Shown: in pieces, positions 8,908-19,616 of the stretch
How the letters are laid out: each line of letters starts with the position of its first letter
Numbering within the stretch: the first letter of the stretch is position 1
Origin: Sporolactobacillus sp. THM7-7
Lineage (GTDB): Bacteria > Bacillota > Bacilli > Bacillales > Sporolactobacillaceae
Assembly: GCF_004153225.1 (NCBI RefSeq)
Contig: NZ_SEMB01000001.1
Coordinates: forward strand, 108,027 to 172,026
Reading direction: 5' to 3'
Length of the DNA: 64,000 nucleotides
Position numbers and translations under genes: made by a program
The notes under the pieces: model-generated
Databases searched by the model: none
Told to the model about the DNA's origin: nothing
Seen by the model: only the letters and a program-made list of their open reading frames with translations

Positions 8908-9684
8908 TTATTCTCCCTGGATTCGGTTCAATTCAACTAAAAATTTATCGTTCAGAACTTTGATATACGTTCCCTTCATACCGAGCGACCGCGATTCAAT
9001 CACCCCGGCGCTTTCAAGCTTTCTCAGAGCGTTCACAATGACCGAACGGGTGATGCCAACCCGATCAGCAATTTTGCTGGCAACCAAAAGTCCTTCTTTT
9101 CCGTCGAGTTCTTCAAAAATGTGCTCGATCGCTTCAAGTTCGCTGTAGGACAAAGAGCCGATCGCCATCTGAACAATCGCTTTTTCCCGGGCCTCCTCTT
9201 CAACCTCATCTGTTTTTTCGCGGAGAATTTCCATACCGACGACAGTCGCGCCGTATTCCGCGAGAATCAGATCCTCATCGGTAAACGTGTCGTTCAAACG
9301 AGAGAGAATGAGCGTACCGAGGCGTTCCCCGCCACCGACGATCGGGACCACCGTCGTCAATCCGTTTGCAAACAAATCTTTATTTTCATCGGGAAAGACA
9401 CTGAACCGGCTGTTGACGTCAAGGTTCGGAGACGTTTCGGTGACCGTAAACAGATTTTGGGTGTAGCTATCCGGAAACTGTCTGTTTTCAAACATTTTCT
9501 GGATCCGTTCATTCTCAAATTCGAGTTTCAGAGACAGGCCAAGAATTTTCCCGCGGCGGCTGACGACAAATGTATTCGTTTGAATGACATCGCGCAATGT
9601 CTGTGCCATCTCATTAAAGTCGACCTGAGTTTTCGTTCCTTGCAGCAAATGATTGATTTTCCTCGTTTTTTCTAGTAGCGTCAT
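8908..9684 (-). CDS. codY: GTP- and branched-chain amino acid-sensing global repressor CodY
   Basis: The 258-residue protein matches CodY in length. Residues 1-155 form the GAF-type domain that binds Ile/Leu/Val, and about 195-240 form the winged helix-turn-helix '[20 protein letters not shown]'. CodY represses amino acid uptake, biosynthesis, motility and competence genes while nutrients are plentiful. It is the last gene of hslV-hslU-codY and sits next to the flagellar operon, as in B. subtilis. Confidence 0.98.
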   Translation of the reverse strand: MTLLEKTRKINHLLQGTKTQVDFNEMAQTLRDVIQTNTFVVSRRGKILGLSLKLEFENERIQKMFENRQFPDSYTQNLFTVTETSPNLDVNSRFSVFPDENKDLFANGLTTVVPIVGGGERLGTLILSRLNDTFTDEDLILAEYGATVVGMEILREKTDEVEEEAREKAIVQMAIGSLSYSELEAIEHIFEELDGKEGLLVASKIADRVGITRSVIVNALRKLESAGVIESRSLGMKGTYIKVLNDKFLVELNRIQGE

Positions 9685-9733
9685 GTTTCTTTTCCTCCTG
9701 GGTTTCTTGATTTATCGATCTATTGGAATAGAC

Positions 9734-11137
9734 TTACAATATAAATTGGCTGAGATCTCGGTCTTTAGCAATCGATGCCAGTTTTTCATCGACGTATTCG
9801 GGAGTAATCCAGACTTCCTTCAGTGAAATTTCAGGCGCTTCAAACGACAGATCTTCGAGCAGCTTTTCGAGAATCGTATGTAATCTTCTCGCACCGATAT
9901 TGTCTGTCTCCTGATTGACCTCATAGGCAATCGATGCCAGCTTACGGATAGCTTCGTCAGAAAATTTAACCTTTATACCTTCCGTTTCAAGAAGGGCCGT
10001 GTATTGCTTGATCAGCGCATTGCTTGGCTTAACAAGAATGTTGACAAAGTCGTCGACCGACAGGCTCTTTAACTCGACGCGAACCGGGAAGCGGCCCTGA
10101 AGCTCCGGTATCAGGTCGGAAGGTTTCGAGAGGTGGAAGGCCCCTGCGGCGATAAAAAGCACATAATCCGTCCTGACGGCCCCGTATTTCGTCATAACCG
10201 TCGACCCTTCGACGATCGGAAGAATATCTCTCTGAACGCCTTCCCGGGACACTTCTCCCGCATTCTCGCCCTTTCCGGTGATTTTATCAATTTCATCGAT
10301 AAAAATAATCCCGGATTGCTCGGCGCGGGCGACCGCTTCCTGTGTGACTTCATCCATATCGATCAGCCTCTGAGCCTCGTCCCGGGTGAGCACCTTGCGC
10401 GCCTCTCTTACTTTCATTTTCCGCTTCTTCATTTTTTTGGGAGCCATTTTGCCGAGCATATTCTGGATGTTGGCGCCGAACTGCTCCATTCCGGCATTCT
10501 GAAACAGATCAAAGAGCTGATTGTCCTGCTGTTCGGTGACTTCGACCGTAACGAGACGATCTTCGAGTTCGCCAAGCGCCAGCAGTTTTTCTGTCTGACG
10601 ACGCTTCTGCCTCAGCTCGTCACTGATCGGCTCCTTCCGGCCGCCTTCGTCATCCGTCCCCCCCGACTGAGCGCCGAACAGAAATTCAAGCGGGTTTTTT
10701 GATGGCTCTTCCTTTTTCTTGCGGGGTACAAGCAGCTTGACCAGCCTCTGATTCGCCAGCTGTTCCGCCTTTGACTCGACCTGCTTCATTTTCTCTTCCT
10801 TCACCATCCGTACCGAAGTTTCCACGAGATCGCGGACCATAGATTCAACGTCCCGGCCGACGTAGCCAACTTCTGTAAACTTGGTTGCTTCGAATTTCAC
10901 GAACGGCGCCCGGGCGATTCTGGCGAGGCGCCGTGCAATTTCAGTCTTTCCGACGCCCGTCGGTCCGATCATTAAAATATTTTTCGGGATGATTTCTTCC
11001 CGCATTTTCTCATCCAGCAAAGTTCTGCGGTAACGGTTGCGCAAAGCGACGGCCACGGACCGTTTGGCTTCTTTCTGACCGATAATATAACGGTCCAGCT
11101 GTTCAACGATTTGTTTTGGCGAAAGCGGTGCCGACAT
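9734..11137 (-). CDS. hslU: ATPase/unfoldase subunit HslU (ClpY) of the HslUV protease
   Basis: The 467-residue AAA+ protein has Walker A GPTGVGKT at about 58-65, the substrate-gripping pore motif GYVG at 91-94, an intermediate I-domain (about 110-250, highly charged) and Walker B 'IIFIDEIDK'. The C-terminus ends 'DLSQFIL', the hydrophobic tail that docks into HslV. It unfolds substrates and feeds them to the peptidase encoded just upstream. Confidence 0.97.
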   Translation of the reverse strand: MSAPLSPKQIVEQLDRYIIGQKEAKRSVAVALRNRYRRTLLDEKMREEIIPKNILMIGPTGVGKTEIARRLARIARAPFVKFEATKFTEVGYVGRDVESMVRDLVETSVRMVKEEKMKQVESKAEQLANQRLVKLLVPRKKKEEPSKNPLEFLFGAQSGGTDDEGGRKEPISDELRQKRRQTEKLLALGELEDRLVTVEVTEQQDNQLFDLFQNAGMEQFGANIQNMLGKMAPKKMKKRKMKVREARKVLTRDEAQRLIDMDEVTQEAVARAEQSGIIFIDEIDKITGKGENAGEVSREGVQRDILPIVEGSTVMTKYGAVRTDYVLFIAAGAFHLSKPSDLIPELQGRFPVRVELKSLSVDDFVNILVKPSNALIKQYTALLETEGIKVKFSDEAIRKLASIAYEVNQETDNIGARRLHTILEKLLEDLSFEAPEISLKEVWITPEYVDEKLASIAKDRDLSQFIL

Positions 11138-11194
11138 AAAGCAAAGCCCCCTTAATCAAGCGGATGTTCGCGATGCTAACATGTCACCGCGCTT

Positions 11195-11737
11195 TTATAA
11201 CTCTTCTACAATAATATGATCATTCGTATACACACAGATTTCACCGGCGATACGCAGCGCTTTTTCCGCAATATCCTTTGCCGTCAGATCCGGAGAACCC
11301 CAGCGTTTCAGGGCGCGCCCCGCCGAAAGCGCATAATTACCCCCCGACCCGATAGCAAGCATCCCGTCATCCGGTTCAATCACTTCGCCTGTTCCCGAAA
11401 TCAGGAGCAGATCATTTTTATCCATCACAATCAGCATCGCTTCCAGCTGCCGTAATATTTTATCGCCTCGCCACTCTTTGGCCAGTTCCACCGCCGAACG
11501 CTGGAGATTTCCATTAAATTCCTCCAGCTTCCCTTCAAATTTTTCGAAAAGGGTAAAAGCGTCGGCGACGGATCCGGCAAAACCGGAAATGACTCTGCCA
11601 TGGTAGAGTCTGCGAACCTTCCGGGCTGATTGTTTCATGATTACCGATTGACCGAGGGTCACCTGACCGTCTCCCGCCATCGCATTTTTCCCATGATGCT
11701 GAATGGCGAAAATCGTTGTCGCATGAAAAGATTCCAT
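11195..11737 (-). CDS. hslV: HslV (ClpQ) peptidase subunit of the HslUV protease
   Basis: The 180-residue protein belongs to the proteasome-beta-like family ('GDGQVTLGQ', '[17 protein letters not shown]', '[16 protein letters not shown]', 'GEICVYTND'). ATG 11737 is preferred because of a strong AAGGGGGG Shine-Dalgarno 6 nt upstream. The N-terminus is MESFHATT. Canonical HslV uses Thr1 after Met removal (TTI...), whereas B. subtilis ClpQ begins MSSFHATT and uses its N-terminal Ser. Here Glu follows Met, so Met removal is not expected; see findings. Partner of HslU. Confidence 0.95.
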   Translation of the reverse strand: MESFHATTIFAIQHHGKNAMAGDGQVTLGQSVIMKQSARKVRRLYHGRVISGFAGSVADAFTLFEKFEGKLEEFNGNLQRSAVELAKEWRGDKILRQLEAMLIVMDKNDLLLISGTGEVIEPDDGMLAIGSGGNYALSAGRALKRWGSPDLTAKDIAEKALRIAGEICVYTNDHIIVEEL

Positions 11738-12186
11738 AACAACCCCCCCTTCAGCTGCAATAAAGATCGGCAAAAGTGTCCCGCTTTTATTGGAATCATA
11801 CCGATATCCGGTGTAAACATCCGGAGTCGCTCCAGATGAACGTCGGTTTTCCCTTCATTCATTGTTAGAGCATTTATGCTCCTCTTTAAGTTCAGACAAT
11901 TCTCCTCAAAGAAAACCTGGCGATTTCCAACACGTAAGGCGCAAACAGCGTCTCCTTGCCCTTATCAGGTTTGAAGGGATAGTTTTTCCCGCCTTACTGC
12001 CCGTTAAAGCCAGTTAAAGCGGGATAAACGAAAGCCGAGTCTCCGGCGGCGGCCGAACCTTAGTCGATCGTAATAAACTATCTTCTGCCACATTCAATCC
12101 CTTCTGATCAGGCAAAAAAGCGCTCAAATCAAAGGGAATTGCTGCTCTTACATGGTAACATATGTCATCTTCATACGCAATACAAT
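11738..12186. other. Intergenic region hslV-trmFO (xerC position, empty)
   Basis: In B. subtilis the recombinase gene xerC (codV) lies here. None of the frames in these 449 bases shows tyrosine recombinase motifs. The region holds a 14-bp perfect palindrome GAGCAT-TT-ATGCTC-like site near 11866 and repeat-like sequence at about 11935-12075. Confidence 0.65.
11935..12075. repeat. Intergenic repeat-like element (TTTATCCCGCTTTAACTGGC type)
   Basis: On the minus strand this holds TTTATCCCGCTTTAACTGGC (12012-12034 region), which recurs exactly in the fapR-fabD gap (about 35637-35659). On the plus strand it also has the GGCCGAACCTTAG motif (about 12052-12064) shared with the elements near 31.8, 36.5 and 54.0 kb. 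The boundaries are approximate. Confidence 0.55.
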
Positions 12187-13494
12187 TTACAGTTTTATAA
12201 CAACATTCTGAATTGTATTCAATGCACGCTCGCTGAATTGCAAGGCGCGGGCTTTCTTGTCTTTTATGCGCCTTGCAAGAGGGGGGAGCAGTCCGAAATT
12301 GGCATTCATCGGCTGAAAGTTACCGGGATCCGCCGTTGTGATGTAACGCGCCATACTCCCGATAACCGTTTCAGAAGGAAAGACGACGGGATCGCTTCCT
12401 AAGACAAGCCGTGCAGCGTTAATCCCGGCGATGAGACCGGATGCCGCCGATTCGACATAGCCTTCCACACCGGTCATCTGACCGGCAAAAAACAGATCGT
12501 CTTTCCTTTTCGTCTGATAGGTCGGACGCAGCAGTTTCGGGGAGTTGACGAATGTGTTTCGATGCATGACACCGTAACGGACGATCTCGGCCTTCTCCAG
12601 TCCTGGAATCATTCGAAAGACCTCTTTTTGAGCCCCCCACTTCAGATGCGTCTGAAAGCCGACGATATTGAAAAGGGTTCCAGATGCGTTATCCTGGCGA
12701 AGCTGGACGACCGCATACGGACGTTTGCCGGTTTTCGGGTCTTCGAGGCCGACCGGCTTAAGCGGTCCGAAAAGGAGTGTTTTCGCACCGCGTGCCGCCA
12801 TCACTTCGATCGGCATGCAGCCGCTGAAATAATTTTCTTTTTCAAAGTCTTTCAGCGGCGCGGTTTCCGCGGAGATGAGCGCATCATAAAAGCGCTCGAA
12901 TGCTTCCTTCGTCATCGGACAGTTCAGGTACGCGGCTTCTCCTTTGTCGTATCGCGATTTGACGTACACTTTCTCCCTGTCGATCGTCTCGCCGTCGACA
13001 ATCGGTGCCGCAGCGTCATAGAAGTAAAGATAATCTTCCCCGGTCATCGCCTTTAATGATTCGGAAAGACCCGCGGATGTTAGGGGGCCGGTCGCAATAA
13101 TAACCGGTCCGTCGGGAATCTCGGTGATTTCCTCATGAACGACGTGAATCATCGGATGATGCTTCACGCGTTCCGTCACCCTTCCGGAGAAATCATGCCG
13201 GTCTACAGCGAGGGCGCCGCCGGCGGGAACGCACGCCGAATCGGCCGCATCCATGATCACGGAATCGAGGTGTCGCATCTCTTCCTTTAATATACCGACC
13301 GCATTAGTTAAACTATTCGACCGCAGGGAATTGGTGCAGACCAGCTCCGCAAATTTATCGGTATGATGGGCCGGGGTCTGTTTTTTCGGCCTCATCTCAA
13401 ATAACGTGACAGGAACACCGCGCCTGGCAATCTGCCACGCGGCTTCGCTGCCCGCAAGTCCTGCCCCGACTACGGTGACTTTTTGTTTCGTCAT
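12187..13494 (-). CDS. trmFO: tRNA (uracil-54-C5)-methyltransferase TrmFO
   Basis: The 435-residue flavoprotein opens with the FAD-binding motif [12 protein letters not shown] (about 8-19). It contains '[21 protein letters not shown]' and the C-terminal '[12 protein letters not shown]' typical of TrmFO (Gid). It makes m5U54 in the tRNA T-loop using methylene-tetrahydrofolate and FAD. It lies 27 nt after topA and is probably cotranscribed with it. Confidence 0.97.
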   Translation of the reverse strand: MTKQKVTVVGAGLAGSEAAWQIARRGVPVTLFEMRPKKQTPAHHTDKFAELVCTNSLRSNSLTNAVGILKEEMRHLDSVIMDAADSACVPAGGALAVDRHDFSGRVTERVKHHPMIHVVHEEITEIPDGPVIIATGPLTSAGLSESLKAMTGEDYLYFYDAAAPIVDGETIDREKVYVKSRYDKGEAAYLNCPMTKEAFERFYDALISAETAPLKDFEKENYFSGCMPIEVMAARGAKTLLFGPLKPVGLEDPKTGKRPYAVVQLRQDNASGTLFNIVGFQTHLKWGAQKEVFRMIPGLEKAEIVRYGVMHRNTFVNSPKLLRPTYQTKRKDDLFFAGQMTGVEGYVESAASGLIAGINAARLVLGSDPVVFPSETVIGSMARYITTADPGNFQPMNANFGLLPPLARRIKDKKARALQFSERALNTIQNVVIKL

Positions 13495-13521
13495 CTTTGA
13501 TTTTCCTCACTTCTCTATCTC

Positions 13522-15606
13522 TTAATTTGGTTCTTCCCGATAGTCGCAGCTGGAGCATTGAACGACTGCTCCCTTTTTCGTTTTCTTCTCGACAAGGTAA
13601 GACCCGCATTTTGGGCATTTTCTCGCGATTGGTTTATCCCAGGAAACAAAGTCACATTCGGGATACCGGTCACAGCCGTAAAAAATCCGCCGTTTCTTGC
13701 TCCGTCTTTCAACAATCTCGCCTTTTCCGCATTTCGGACAGGCAACTCCGATTTTCTTTAGAATCGGTTTCGTGTTGCGGCACGCCGGGAAATTAGAGCA
13801 GGCGAGAAATTTGCCGTACCGGCCCATCTTGTACACCATTTCATGGCCACATTTCTCGCATTTGATACCCGCAGGTTCATCTTTTATTTCGACATCCTGC
13901 ATCTTCTGCTCAGCCACGGAAAGGCGTTTGGCAAACTCCTTGTAAAAATTATCGATGATCGCGATCCAGTTTTCTTTCCCCTCTTCGACTTCGTCAAGGT
14001 TGGTCTCCATCTGAGCGGTGAAATCGATGTTAATAATTTCCGGAAAAAACTCGACAATCAGATTTAAAACAATCTCGCCGAGTTCAGTCGGAACAAAACG
14101 GCGGGCGTCCATCGTCACGTAATTGCGCCTCTGGATCGTATCGATGGTCGGTGCGTAAGTGGACGGACGGCCTATGCCGATCTCTTCCATCGTTTTCACA
14201 AGGGTCGCTTCGGTATAACGCGGGGGCGGCTGCGTAAAGTGCTGTTTTGGATCCAGTTTGTTTCTGACCGCCGTCATGCCGTCTTCAAGTTCCGGCAGCC
14301 TGTTTTCCTTCGGCGATCCCTTGGCCTTTTTCCCATTATCGCTTCCTTCGGTGTATACCTTCATGAATCCTAAAAACTTGATTTTCGACCCGGTTGCCCG
14401 GAAGGTCACGCCTTCCTGAACAAGATCCGCGCGTACCGTATCCATAACGGCCGGTGCCATCTGGCTGGCAATAAACCGTTCCCAGATCAGTTTGTACAAT
14501 TTGTATTGGTCATTGCTTAAATAGTTTTTAATCTCTTTTGGCTCTCTGAGTACCGACGTCGGGCGGACGGCTTCGTGAGCATCCTGCGCGTTTTCCGAAT
14601 TTTTCCGTTTTCGCGGTTTTTTCTCCATATAACGCTCCCCGAACTTTTCAATAATGTAGCTCTTTGCCTCTGTCCTGGCGACTTCGGAGATACGCGTCGA
14701 GTCGGTTCTCATGTATGTGATGAGACCGGTGATACCCTCTTTGCCTAATTCAATCCCCTCATAAAGCTGCTGAGCGATCATCATCGTTTTCCTGGCGCGA
14801 AAATTCAATTTCCGTGCCGCTTCCTGCTGTAGCGACGATGTAATAAACGGAACGACCGGATACCTCAGACGCTCTTTTTTCCGGACGTGCTGCACGTTAA
14901 AATCCGGCCGCTTCAGTTGTCCGAGCACCCGCTCCACATCTTCCTTCGTCTTCAGCTCCGTTTTTTTACCGTTCAATCCATAAAACGAGGCTTCGAATAC
15001 CTCTTCATTCACCTTGAACTGCCCGTCGATCGACCAATATTCCTCAGGAACAAAGGCTTTGATTTCCTTTTCCCGTTCGATAATCAGTCGGAGGGCGACG
15101 GACTGAACACGTCCGGCACTCAGCCCCTTCTTAACTTTCTTCCAAAGCAGCGGACTGATATTGTAGCCGACGAGTCGGTCGAGAATGCGCCGAGCCTGCT
15201 GGGCGTCAACCAGATCCATATTTATTTTTCTCGGTTTCTTGAACGCCTCTTTGATCGCCGGTTTCGTAATTTCGTTAAAAACTACTCTGCAGTCCGAATG
15301 ATCATCTATATCGAGACTGTGGGCCAAATGCCAGGCAATGGCTTCCCCTTCCCGGTCGGGGTCGGCAGCAAGATAGACCTTTTTCGCCTTCTTTGCCGCG
15401 CTCTTCAGTGATTTCAGTACGGGGCCCTTACCTCTGATCGTGATATATCTCGGTTTATAATGGTCGTTAATATCAACACCCATCTGGCTCTTCGGCAAGT
15501 CTCGGACATGCCCCATAGATGCCTTGACTTGATACTTTGGTCCAAGATAACGCTTTATCGTTTTCGCTTTAGCGGGAGATTCCACAATGACGAGATAATC
15601 ATCCAC
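13522..15606 (-). CDS. topA: DNA topoisomerase I
   Basis: The 694-residue type IA topoisomerase has an N-terminal Toprim domain (Glu9 in '[10 protein letters not shown]', acidic triad in ADPDREGEA at 81-89), the catalytic Tyr298 in '[12 protein letters not shown]', and three C-terminal four-cysteine zinc ribbons. It relaxes negative supercoils. A good sigma-A promoter lies in the gap upstream, so it need not depend on dprA transcription. Confidence 0.98.
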   Translation of the reverse strand: MDDYLVIVESPAKAKTIKRYLGPKYQVKASMGHVRDLPKSQMGVDINDHYKPRYITIRGKGPVLKSLKSAAKKAKKVYLAADPDREGEAIAWHLAHSLDIDDHSDCRVVFNEITKPAIKEAFKKPRKINMDLVDAQQARRILDRLVGYNISPLLWKKVKKGLSAGRVQSVALRLIIEREKEIKAFVPEEYWSIDGQFKVNEEVFEASFYGLNGKKTELKTKEDVERVLGQLKRPDFNVQHVRKKERLRYPVVPFITSSLQQEAARKLNFRARKTMMIAQQLYEGIELGKEGITGLITYMRTDSTRISEVARTEAKSYIIEKFGERYMEKKPRKRKNSENAQDAHEAVRPTSVLREPKEIKNYLSNDQYKLYKLIWERFIASQMAPAVMDTVRADLVQEGVTFRATGSKIKFLGFMKVYTEGSDNGKKAKGSPKENRLPELEDGMTAVRNKLDPKQHFTQPPPRYTEATLVKTMEEIGIGRPSTYAPTIDTIQRRNYVTMDARRFVPTELGEIVLNLIVEFFPEIINIDFTAQMETNLDEVEEGKENWIAIIDNFYKEFAKRLSVAEQKMQDVEIKDEPAGIKCEKCGHEMVYKMGRYGKFLACSNFPACRNTKPILKKIGVACPKCGKGEIVERRSKKRRIFYGCDRYPECDFVSWDKPIARKCPKCGSYLVEKKTKKGAVVQCSSCDYREEPN

Positions 15607-15857
15607 GATGATCTCCCCCTTTCTTTTCTTGTTAAGGTGATTCGAAAGTCCTGAAAAGCAGCCGTTTTTTCTCGAAGGCTTTTTCCCATTTTCGAATCGA
15701 CTCTGATAATGATCAAATCCTCACTAATATTAATAATTGGATAAAAATTTGTCAAACCAAACGGTGATGATGGGACAGAAAATAAGGCGTCCGCTGAGAA
15801 ACGGGGATGAAAAAGAGGATAGCCCTTTCGCGGATTTTTATTCAACTGCGGGTGTTA
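15607..15857. other. Intergenic region topA-dprA
   Basis: This is 251 bases holding the topA promoter. Nothing else is recognisable; a short minus-strand open frame across it overlaps topA out of frame and has no coding look. Confidence 0.6.
15727..15755 (-). promoter_or_regulatory. Sigma-A promoter of topA
   Basis: On the minus strand a perfect -35 TTGACA (15750-15755) is followed after exactly 17 nt by TAATAT (15727-15732). The start codon is about 120 nt downstream, leaving a long 5' leader. Confidence 0.75.
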
Positions 15858-16736
15858 TCATTCATATATTCGGAGTTCTTCCAAAATGTCGCTGCTGTCC
15901 ATGACAAGCTTGGCTCCCATTTGAATCAGACGGTTCGTCCCTTTGCTGTTCTCATTGAGAATGGATCCGGGCACAGCCAGAACTTCCCGACCCTGCTCCA
16001 GCGCCTGATCGGCAGTAATCAGCGACCCGCTTCGCTCTCTGGCTTCGACGATCAGCGTCCCGAGGGTCATCCCGCTGATGATCCGGTTTCGTTCCGGAAA
16101 ATGCCACCGCTCCGGTCTGAACGGAGGCGGGTACTCCGAGATGACGAGCTGCTCGACGGAAAGCCTCCGGAACAGATCACCGTGCCGGGACGGATAAGGA
16201 TGATAAAGCCCCGAGCCAAGAACGGCGATCGTCTGCCCTCCGTGAAGCGCAAGCCGATGAGCGAGGCCGTCCACGCCGAGGGCAAGGCCGCTGACGATCG
16301 TCCAGCCCGAATCAATCAGCGGGGCAAGCAGCCGACGCATGATTTCCCCTGCTTCGCGGGATGGATGTCTTGTTCCGACGACACTCAGCATTTTCCGATC
16401 CTTCAGCCGCTCAGGATCTCCTTTCGCGTACAGTAAAAGCGGCGGGTCGTCTGTCTTTTTTAAGTATGTCGGATAAAGGGTGCTATGATACGCAACGGGA
16501 TAAATCGCCTGCCGCTCATAAATGGCGGCGGTATGATGAGGGTTAAAAGAGTGAAAATCTCGGAGAAATTGCTCAGCGCAAGGCCGCTTTAAGTGAAAAA
16601 TACCGGTCAGGTCCTGCACCGTGTAGCCGGTAACACGCTTAAGCTGCGGGTCGAGTTTCAGCATGGCCGCCATCGTCTTTCTGCCGATTCCCCGGCAGTG
16701 GCTCAGCTGAAACAACTTCAGCGTCAGATCATCCAT
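15858..16736 (-). CDS. dprA: DNA-processing protein DprA (Smf)
   Basis: The 292-residue protein has a helix-hairpin-helix-like N-terminus (about 1-65) and the DprA Rossmann core: 'VVGTRHPS', 'SGLALGVDGLAHRLAL', 'TIAVLGSGL', 'GTLIVEARERSGSLITADQAL' and 'EVLAVPG'. It loads RecA onto incoming single-stranded DNA in natural transformation. It sits between sucD and topA as in B. subtilis. Whether this organism is competent cannot be judged from one gene. Confidence 0.96.
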   Translation of the reverse strand: MDDLTLKLFQLSHCRGIGRKTMAAMLKLDPQLKRVTGYTVQDLTGIFHLKRPCAEQFLRDFHSFNPHHTAAIYERQAIYPVAYHSTLYPTYLKKTDDPPLLLYAKGDPERLKDRKMLSVVGTRHPSREAGEIMRRLLAPLIDSGWTIVSGLALGVDGLAHRLALHGGQTIAVLGSGLYHPYPSRHGDLFRRLSVEQLVISEYPPPFRPERWHFPERNRIISGMTLGTLIVEARERSGSLITADQALEQGREVLAVPGSILNENSKGTNRLIQMGAKLVMDSSDILEELRIYE

Positions 16737-16878
16737 AGAAACACCTTCTTAATTATGTGGATTAAAATAGCGTTGAAAAGAGTAGAAATCGGGACGACGC
16801 CGGTTTCAGCGGCAGTCGGCACCCAGCGGAAAGAAGCGGGATTTGGGGGGATAGTGTCACTTTTTATATAAGAACGGC

Positions 16879-16914
16879 AAAAAATTAGGAAAACGCATTC
16901 AAAACACGTTTTCC
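16879..16914 (-). terminator. Terminator after sucD
   Basis: A perfect 8-bp stem GGAAAACG/CGTTTTCC (16888-16914) with an 11-nt loop is followed in the minus direction by TAATTTTTTG. It closes the sucCD operon ahead of dprA. Confidence 0.85.
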
Positions 16915-16925
16915 CCGTTTTCTAA

Positions 16926-17831
16926 CTATTGAGTGATCAGGCAGTTCTCATAAAGTCCCTTTTCTTTAAGGACCTTAGCCATTGTCGCACCGATTTCTGC
17001 CGGCGTTTCCGCGACGGCAATGCCATGCTCGCGCATCACTCGGATCTTTTCGTCGGCTGTCCCTTTTCCTCCCGAGATGATGGCGCCGGCATGACCCATT
17101 CTCTTGCCCGGAGGAGCCGTCCTTCCGCCAATAAACCCGACAATCGGTTTACCCAGATTGCGTTCGGCCCACTTCGCGGCTTCTTCCTCATTGTTTCCGC
17201 CGATTTCCCCGATCATGACGACCGCGTAAGTCTCCGGGTCTTCTTTGAACGCCTGCAGCACATCGATAAAACTCGTTCCGTTTACGGGGTCGCCGCCAAT
17301 GCCGACCGCCGTCGTCTGACCGATATTTAGCCGAGTCAGCTGATGTACCGCTTCATAGGTCAGCGTCCCGGACCGCGAAACAACGCCGACATGGCCTTTT
17401 TTATGAATGTAACCGGGCATGATGCCGATCTTGCATTCATCGGCCGAGAGTACGCCAGGACAATTCGGTCCGATCAGCCGTGTTTTCTTTCCTTCAAGAT
17501 AGCGCTTAACTTTTACCATATCGAGAATCGGAATGCCTTCCGTGATAGCGATGACTAGGGGAATGCCGGCATCCGCCGCTTCCATGATTGCGTCCGCTGC
17601 AAAGGCGGGCGGTACGTATATAACCGAACTGTCCGCCCCTGTTTTCTCAACCGCCTCCTGCACCGTATCGAACACGGGGACTCCTTCTACCGTTGTACCG
17701 CCTTTCCCGGGCGTCACCCCGCCGACAATCTTCGTCCCGTACTCTAGCATCTGCTTTGTATGAAACTGACCCTGGGATCCGGTAATACCCTGAACGATCA
17801 CTTTCGTACTTTTATTGACCAAAATACTCAT
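16926..17831 (-). CDS. sucD: Succinyl-CoA synthetase alpha subunit
   Basis: The 301-residue protein has the CoA-binding Rossmann start '[22 protein letters not shown]' and the phospho-histidine motif '[17 protein letters not shown]'. With SucC it converts succinyl-CoA to succinate while making a nucleoside triphosphate. Its ATG overlaps the sucC stop by 4 nt (ATGA), so the subunits are coupled. Confidence 0.98.
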   Translation of the reverse strand: MSILVNKSTKVIVQGITGSQGQFHTKQMLEYGTKIVGGVTPGKGGTTVEGVPVFDTVQEAVEKTGADSSVIYVPPAFAADAIMEAADAGIPLVIAITEGIPILDMVKVKRYLEGKKTRLIGPNCPGVLSADECKIGIMPGYIHKKGHVGVVSRSGTLTYEAVHQLTRLNIGQTTAVGIGGDPVNGTSFIDVLQAFKEDPETYAVVMIGEIGGNNEEEAAKWAERNLGKPIVGFIGGRTAPPGKRMGHAGAIISGGKGTADEKIRVMREHGIAVAETPAEIGATMAKVLKEKGLYENCLITQ

Positions 17832-19009
17832 TTTGTCACGCCTCCCGCCTGAGCTACAAGCGAAACAATTTTTTCCGCGGCATCGGCCATTGTTTCCGCC
17901 GAGGTAATATTCAGTCCTGATCGATGTAGAATCTCTTTCCCACGGTCAACGTTGGTCCCTTCCAGTCTGACGACGAGCGGAACGTTCAGCCCAATACTTT
18001 CGGTGGCTGCAACGATACCTTCCGCGATGACATCGCACTTCATGATGCCACCAAAGATGTTGACAAGAATGCCTTTGACATGCTGATCGGACATAATCAG
18101 TTTAAAGGCCGCTTCCACTTTCTCCTTGCTGGCTCCGCCGCCGACATCGAGAAAGTTGGCCGGCTCGCCGTGAAACGTTTTAATAATATCCATCGTGGCC
18201 ATAGCCAGTCCCGCTCCGTTCACCATGCAGCCGATATTTCCGTCCAAAGCAATGTAATTGAGCCCGTATTTCGAGGCTTCGATCTCCTTCTCGTCTTCCT
18301 CATTGGGGTCGCGGAACTCCAGAATGTCTTTATTTCGGTAAAGTCCGTTGTCGTCGAAATTCAATTTGGCATCCAAAGCGAGAACGTCGCCTCCCTTTGT
18401 GACGACAAGCGGATTGATTTCCGCGATGGAGCAATCTTTTTCAACAAAAACGTGGTACAGCCCGAGCAAAAATTTGACCGCCTTGTTGACCAGCTTCTTC
18501 GGAATACCAATGCTGAAGGCAATCCTCCTGGCCTGAAAAGCCGTCAGTCCGACATAAGGGTCGATCGTTTCCTTATGGATTTTCTCCGGCGTCTTGGCCG
18601 CAACTTCTTCAATTTCCATCCCGCCTTCGGAAGAAGCGATGACGACCACGCGTGAGGCTGCACGATCAAGAACAATGCCGAGATAGTATTCTTTCTGAAT
18701 GTCGCTTCCCTCTTCAATCAGAAGCCGCTTGACTTCTTTTCCCTGAGGGCCGGTCTGACGCGTGACCAGTACCTTTCCAAGCAGTTCATCAGCGAATGAA
18801 CGGACTTCATCCAATGACCGGGCGATTTTTACGCCCCCTGCTTTTCCACGGCCGCCTGCGTGAATCTGCGCTTTAACCACTTTAATGTCCGACTGCAGTT
18901 TTTCCGCCGCTTCGACCGCCTGATCCGGTGAAAAAGCGACAAATCCTTGAGGAACAGCAACTCCATATTTTTTCAAGAGTTGTTTTCCCTGGTACTCGTG
19001 AATGTTCAT
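17828..19009 (-). CDS. sucC: Succinyl-CoA synthetase beta subunit
   Basis: The 393-residue ATP-grasp protein starts with the family signature '[17 protein letters not shown]' and contains '[19 protein letters not shown]' and '[14 protein letters not shown]'. ATG 19009 is preceded by AGGGGG. It binds nucleotide and pairs with the alpha subunit encoded by sucD. A sigma-A-like promoter lies about 60 nt upstream. Confidence 0.98.
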   Translation of the reverse strand: MNIHEYQGKQLLKKYGVAVPQGFVAFSPDQAVEAAEKLQSDIKVVKAQIHAGGRGKAGGVKIARSLDEVRSFADELLGKVLVTRQTGPQGKEVKRLLIEEGSDIQKEYYLGIVLDRAASRVVVIASSEGGMEIEEVAAKTPEKIHKETIDPYVGLTAFQARRIAFSIGIPKKLVNKAVKFLLGLYHVFVEKDCSIAEINPLVVTKGGDVLALDAKLNFDDNGLYRNKDILEFRDPNEEDEKEIEASKYGLNYIALDGNIGCMVNGAGLAMATMDIIKTFHGEPANFLDVGGGASKEKVEAAFKLIMSDQHVKGILVNIFGGIMKCDVIAEGIVAATESIGLNVPLVVRLEGTNVDRGKEILHRSGLNITSAETMADAAEKIVSLVAQAGGVTK

Positions 19010-19328
19010 TGCGTCCCCCTCTTTCAATATATCGAATAATATAAAAATTGAAAGCCCTTACTCCACAAGTATAGCGAATGACCCCTGTTTTTGTCTACTC
19101 ATTTGTCAAGAAATCGTCACAAATAGTTCAATAAGTCTATTAGATATAGGTCGTTTTCAACAAGCTTTCTTTGAATTTAACAGATATTACATCGTGGATG
19201 GATGTGTGATGAAAAAGAGAATGGAAATTCCTGTGGTCAGTCGAAAAACGAATCGGTACTCACCGGCTCCATTTTTCTGAAGAGATTCTGCAGCTATTTC
19301 ACAAGACAAACAGCGCCGAGAGGAGCGA
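19010..19328. other. Intergenic region sucC-ylqH
   Basis: This 319-base AT-rich gap carries the sucC promoter on its left. No gene is visible, and no clear terminator follows ylqH; only a 6-bp GAGAGG/CCTCTC hairpin is seen near 19319-19338. Confidence 0.55.
19068..19097 (-). promoter_or_regulatory. Candidate sigma-A promoter of sucCD
   Basis: Minus-strand -35 TAGACA (19092-19097) and -10 TATACT (19068-19073) are 18 nt apart, about 60 nt before the sucC ATG. Confidence 0.6.
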
Positions 19329-19616
19329 TCACCTCTCATTTTGCGTCGATGCCTTTTCATCGATATTATATATGAAAACAAAAATTTCGGCAACCGCCGC
19401 GTACAGTTCGGGAGGGATGACCGTGTTCAGATCGAGCGCGCTGAGGAGAGAAACGAGCGATTCATCTTCCTGAATCGGAATTTGATGCGCTTTGGCCGTT
19501 TCGATGATTTTTCTTGCCGTCTTCCCTTCGCCTTTTGCGGAAAGGCGGGGGGCCTCCTCCCTTTCCGTGTCATAAGATAGGGCAACGGCTTTTGCCTTTG
19601 ATTTCGGTTCGCTCAT
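19329..19616 (-). CDS. ylqH: Stand-alone FlhB C-terminal-like protein YlqH
   Basis: The 95-residue protein lines up with the cytoplasmic C-terminal half of the export-switch protein FlhB: 'KAVALSYDTEREEAPRLSAKG', 'ARKIIETAKAHQIPI', 'IPPELYAAVAEIFVFIY'. It starts just after where the NPTH self-cleavage site of FlhB would be, so it equals the released FlhB fragment without membrane helices. It overlaps ylqG by 4 nt. The function is unknown; pairing with a FliK-like protein suggests an export-related role. Confidence 0.85.
   Translation of the reverse strand: MSEPKSKAKAVALSYDTEREEAPRLSAKGEGKTARKIIETAKAHQIPIQEDESLVSLLSALDLNTVIPPELYAAVAEIFVFIYNIDEKASTQNER

Noticed and set aside
15700-15730. Fur-box-like TGATAATGATCA upstream of topA
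   Set aside because: Only one half matches the Fur consensus, and topA is not an expected iron-regulated gene.
19130-19170. CcpA cre-like TGAAAACG upstream of sucC
   Set aside because: Only the left half fits; the right half of the palindrome is missing.
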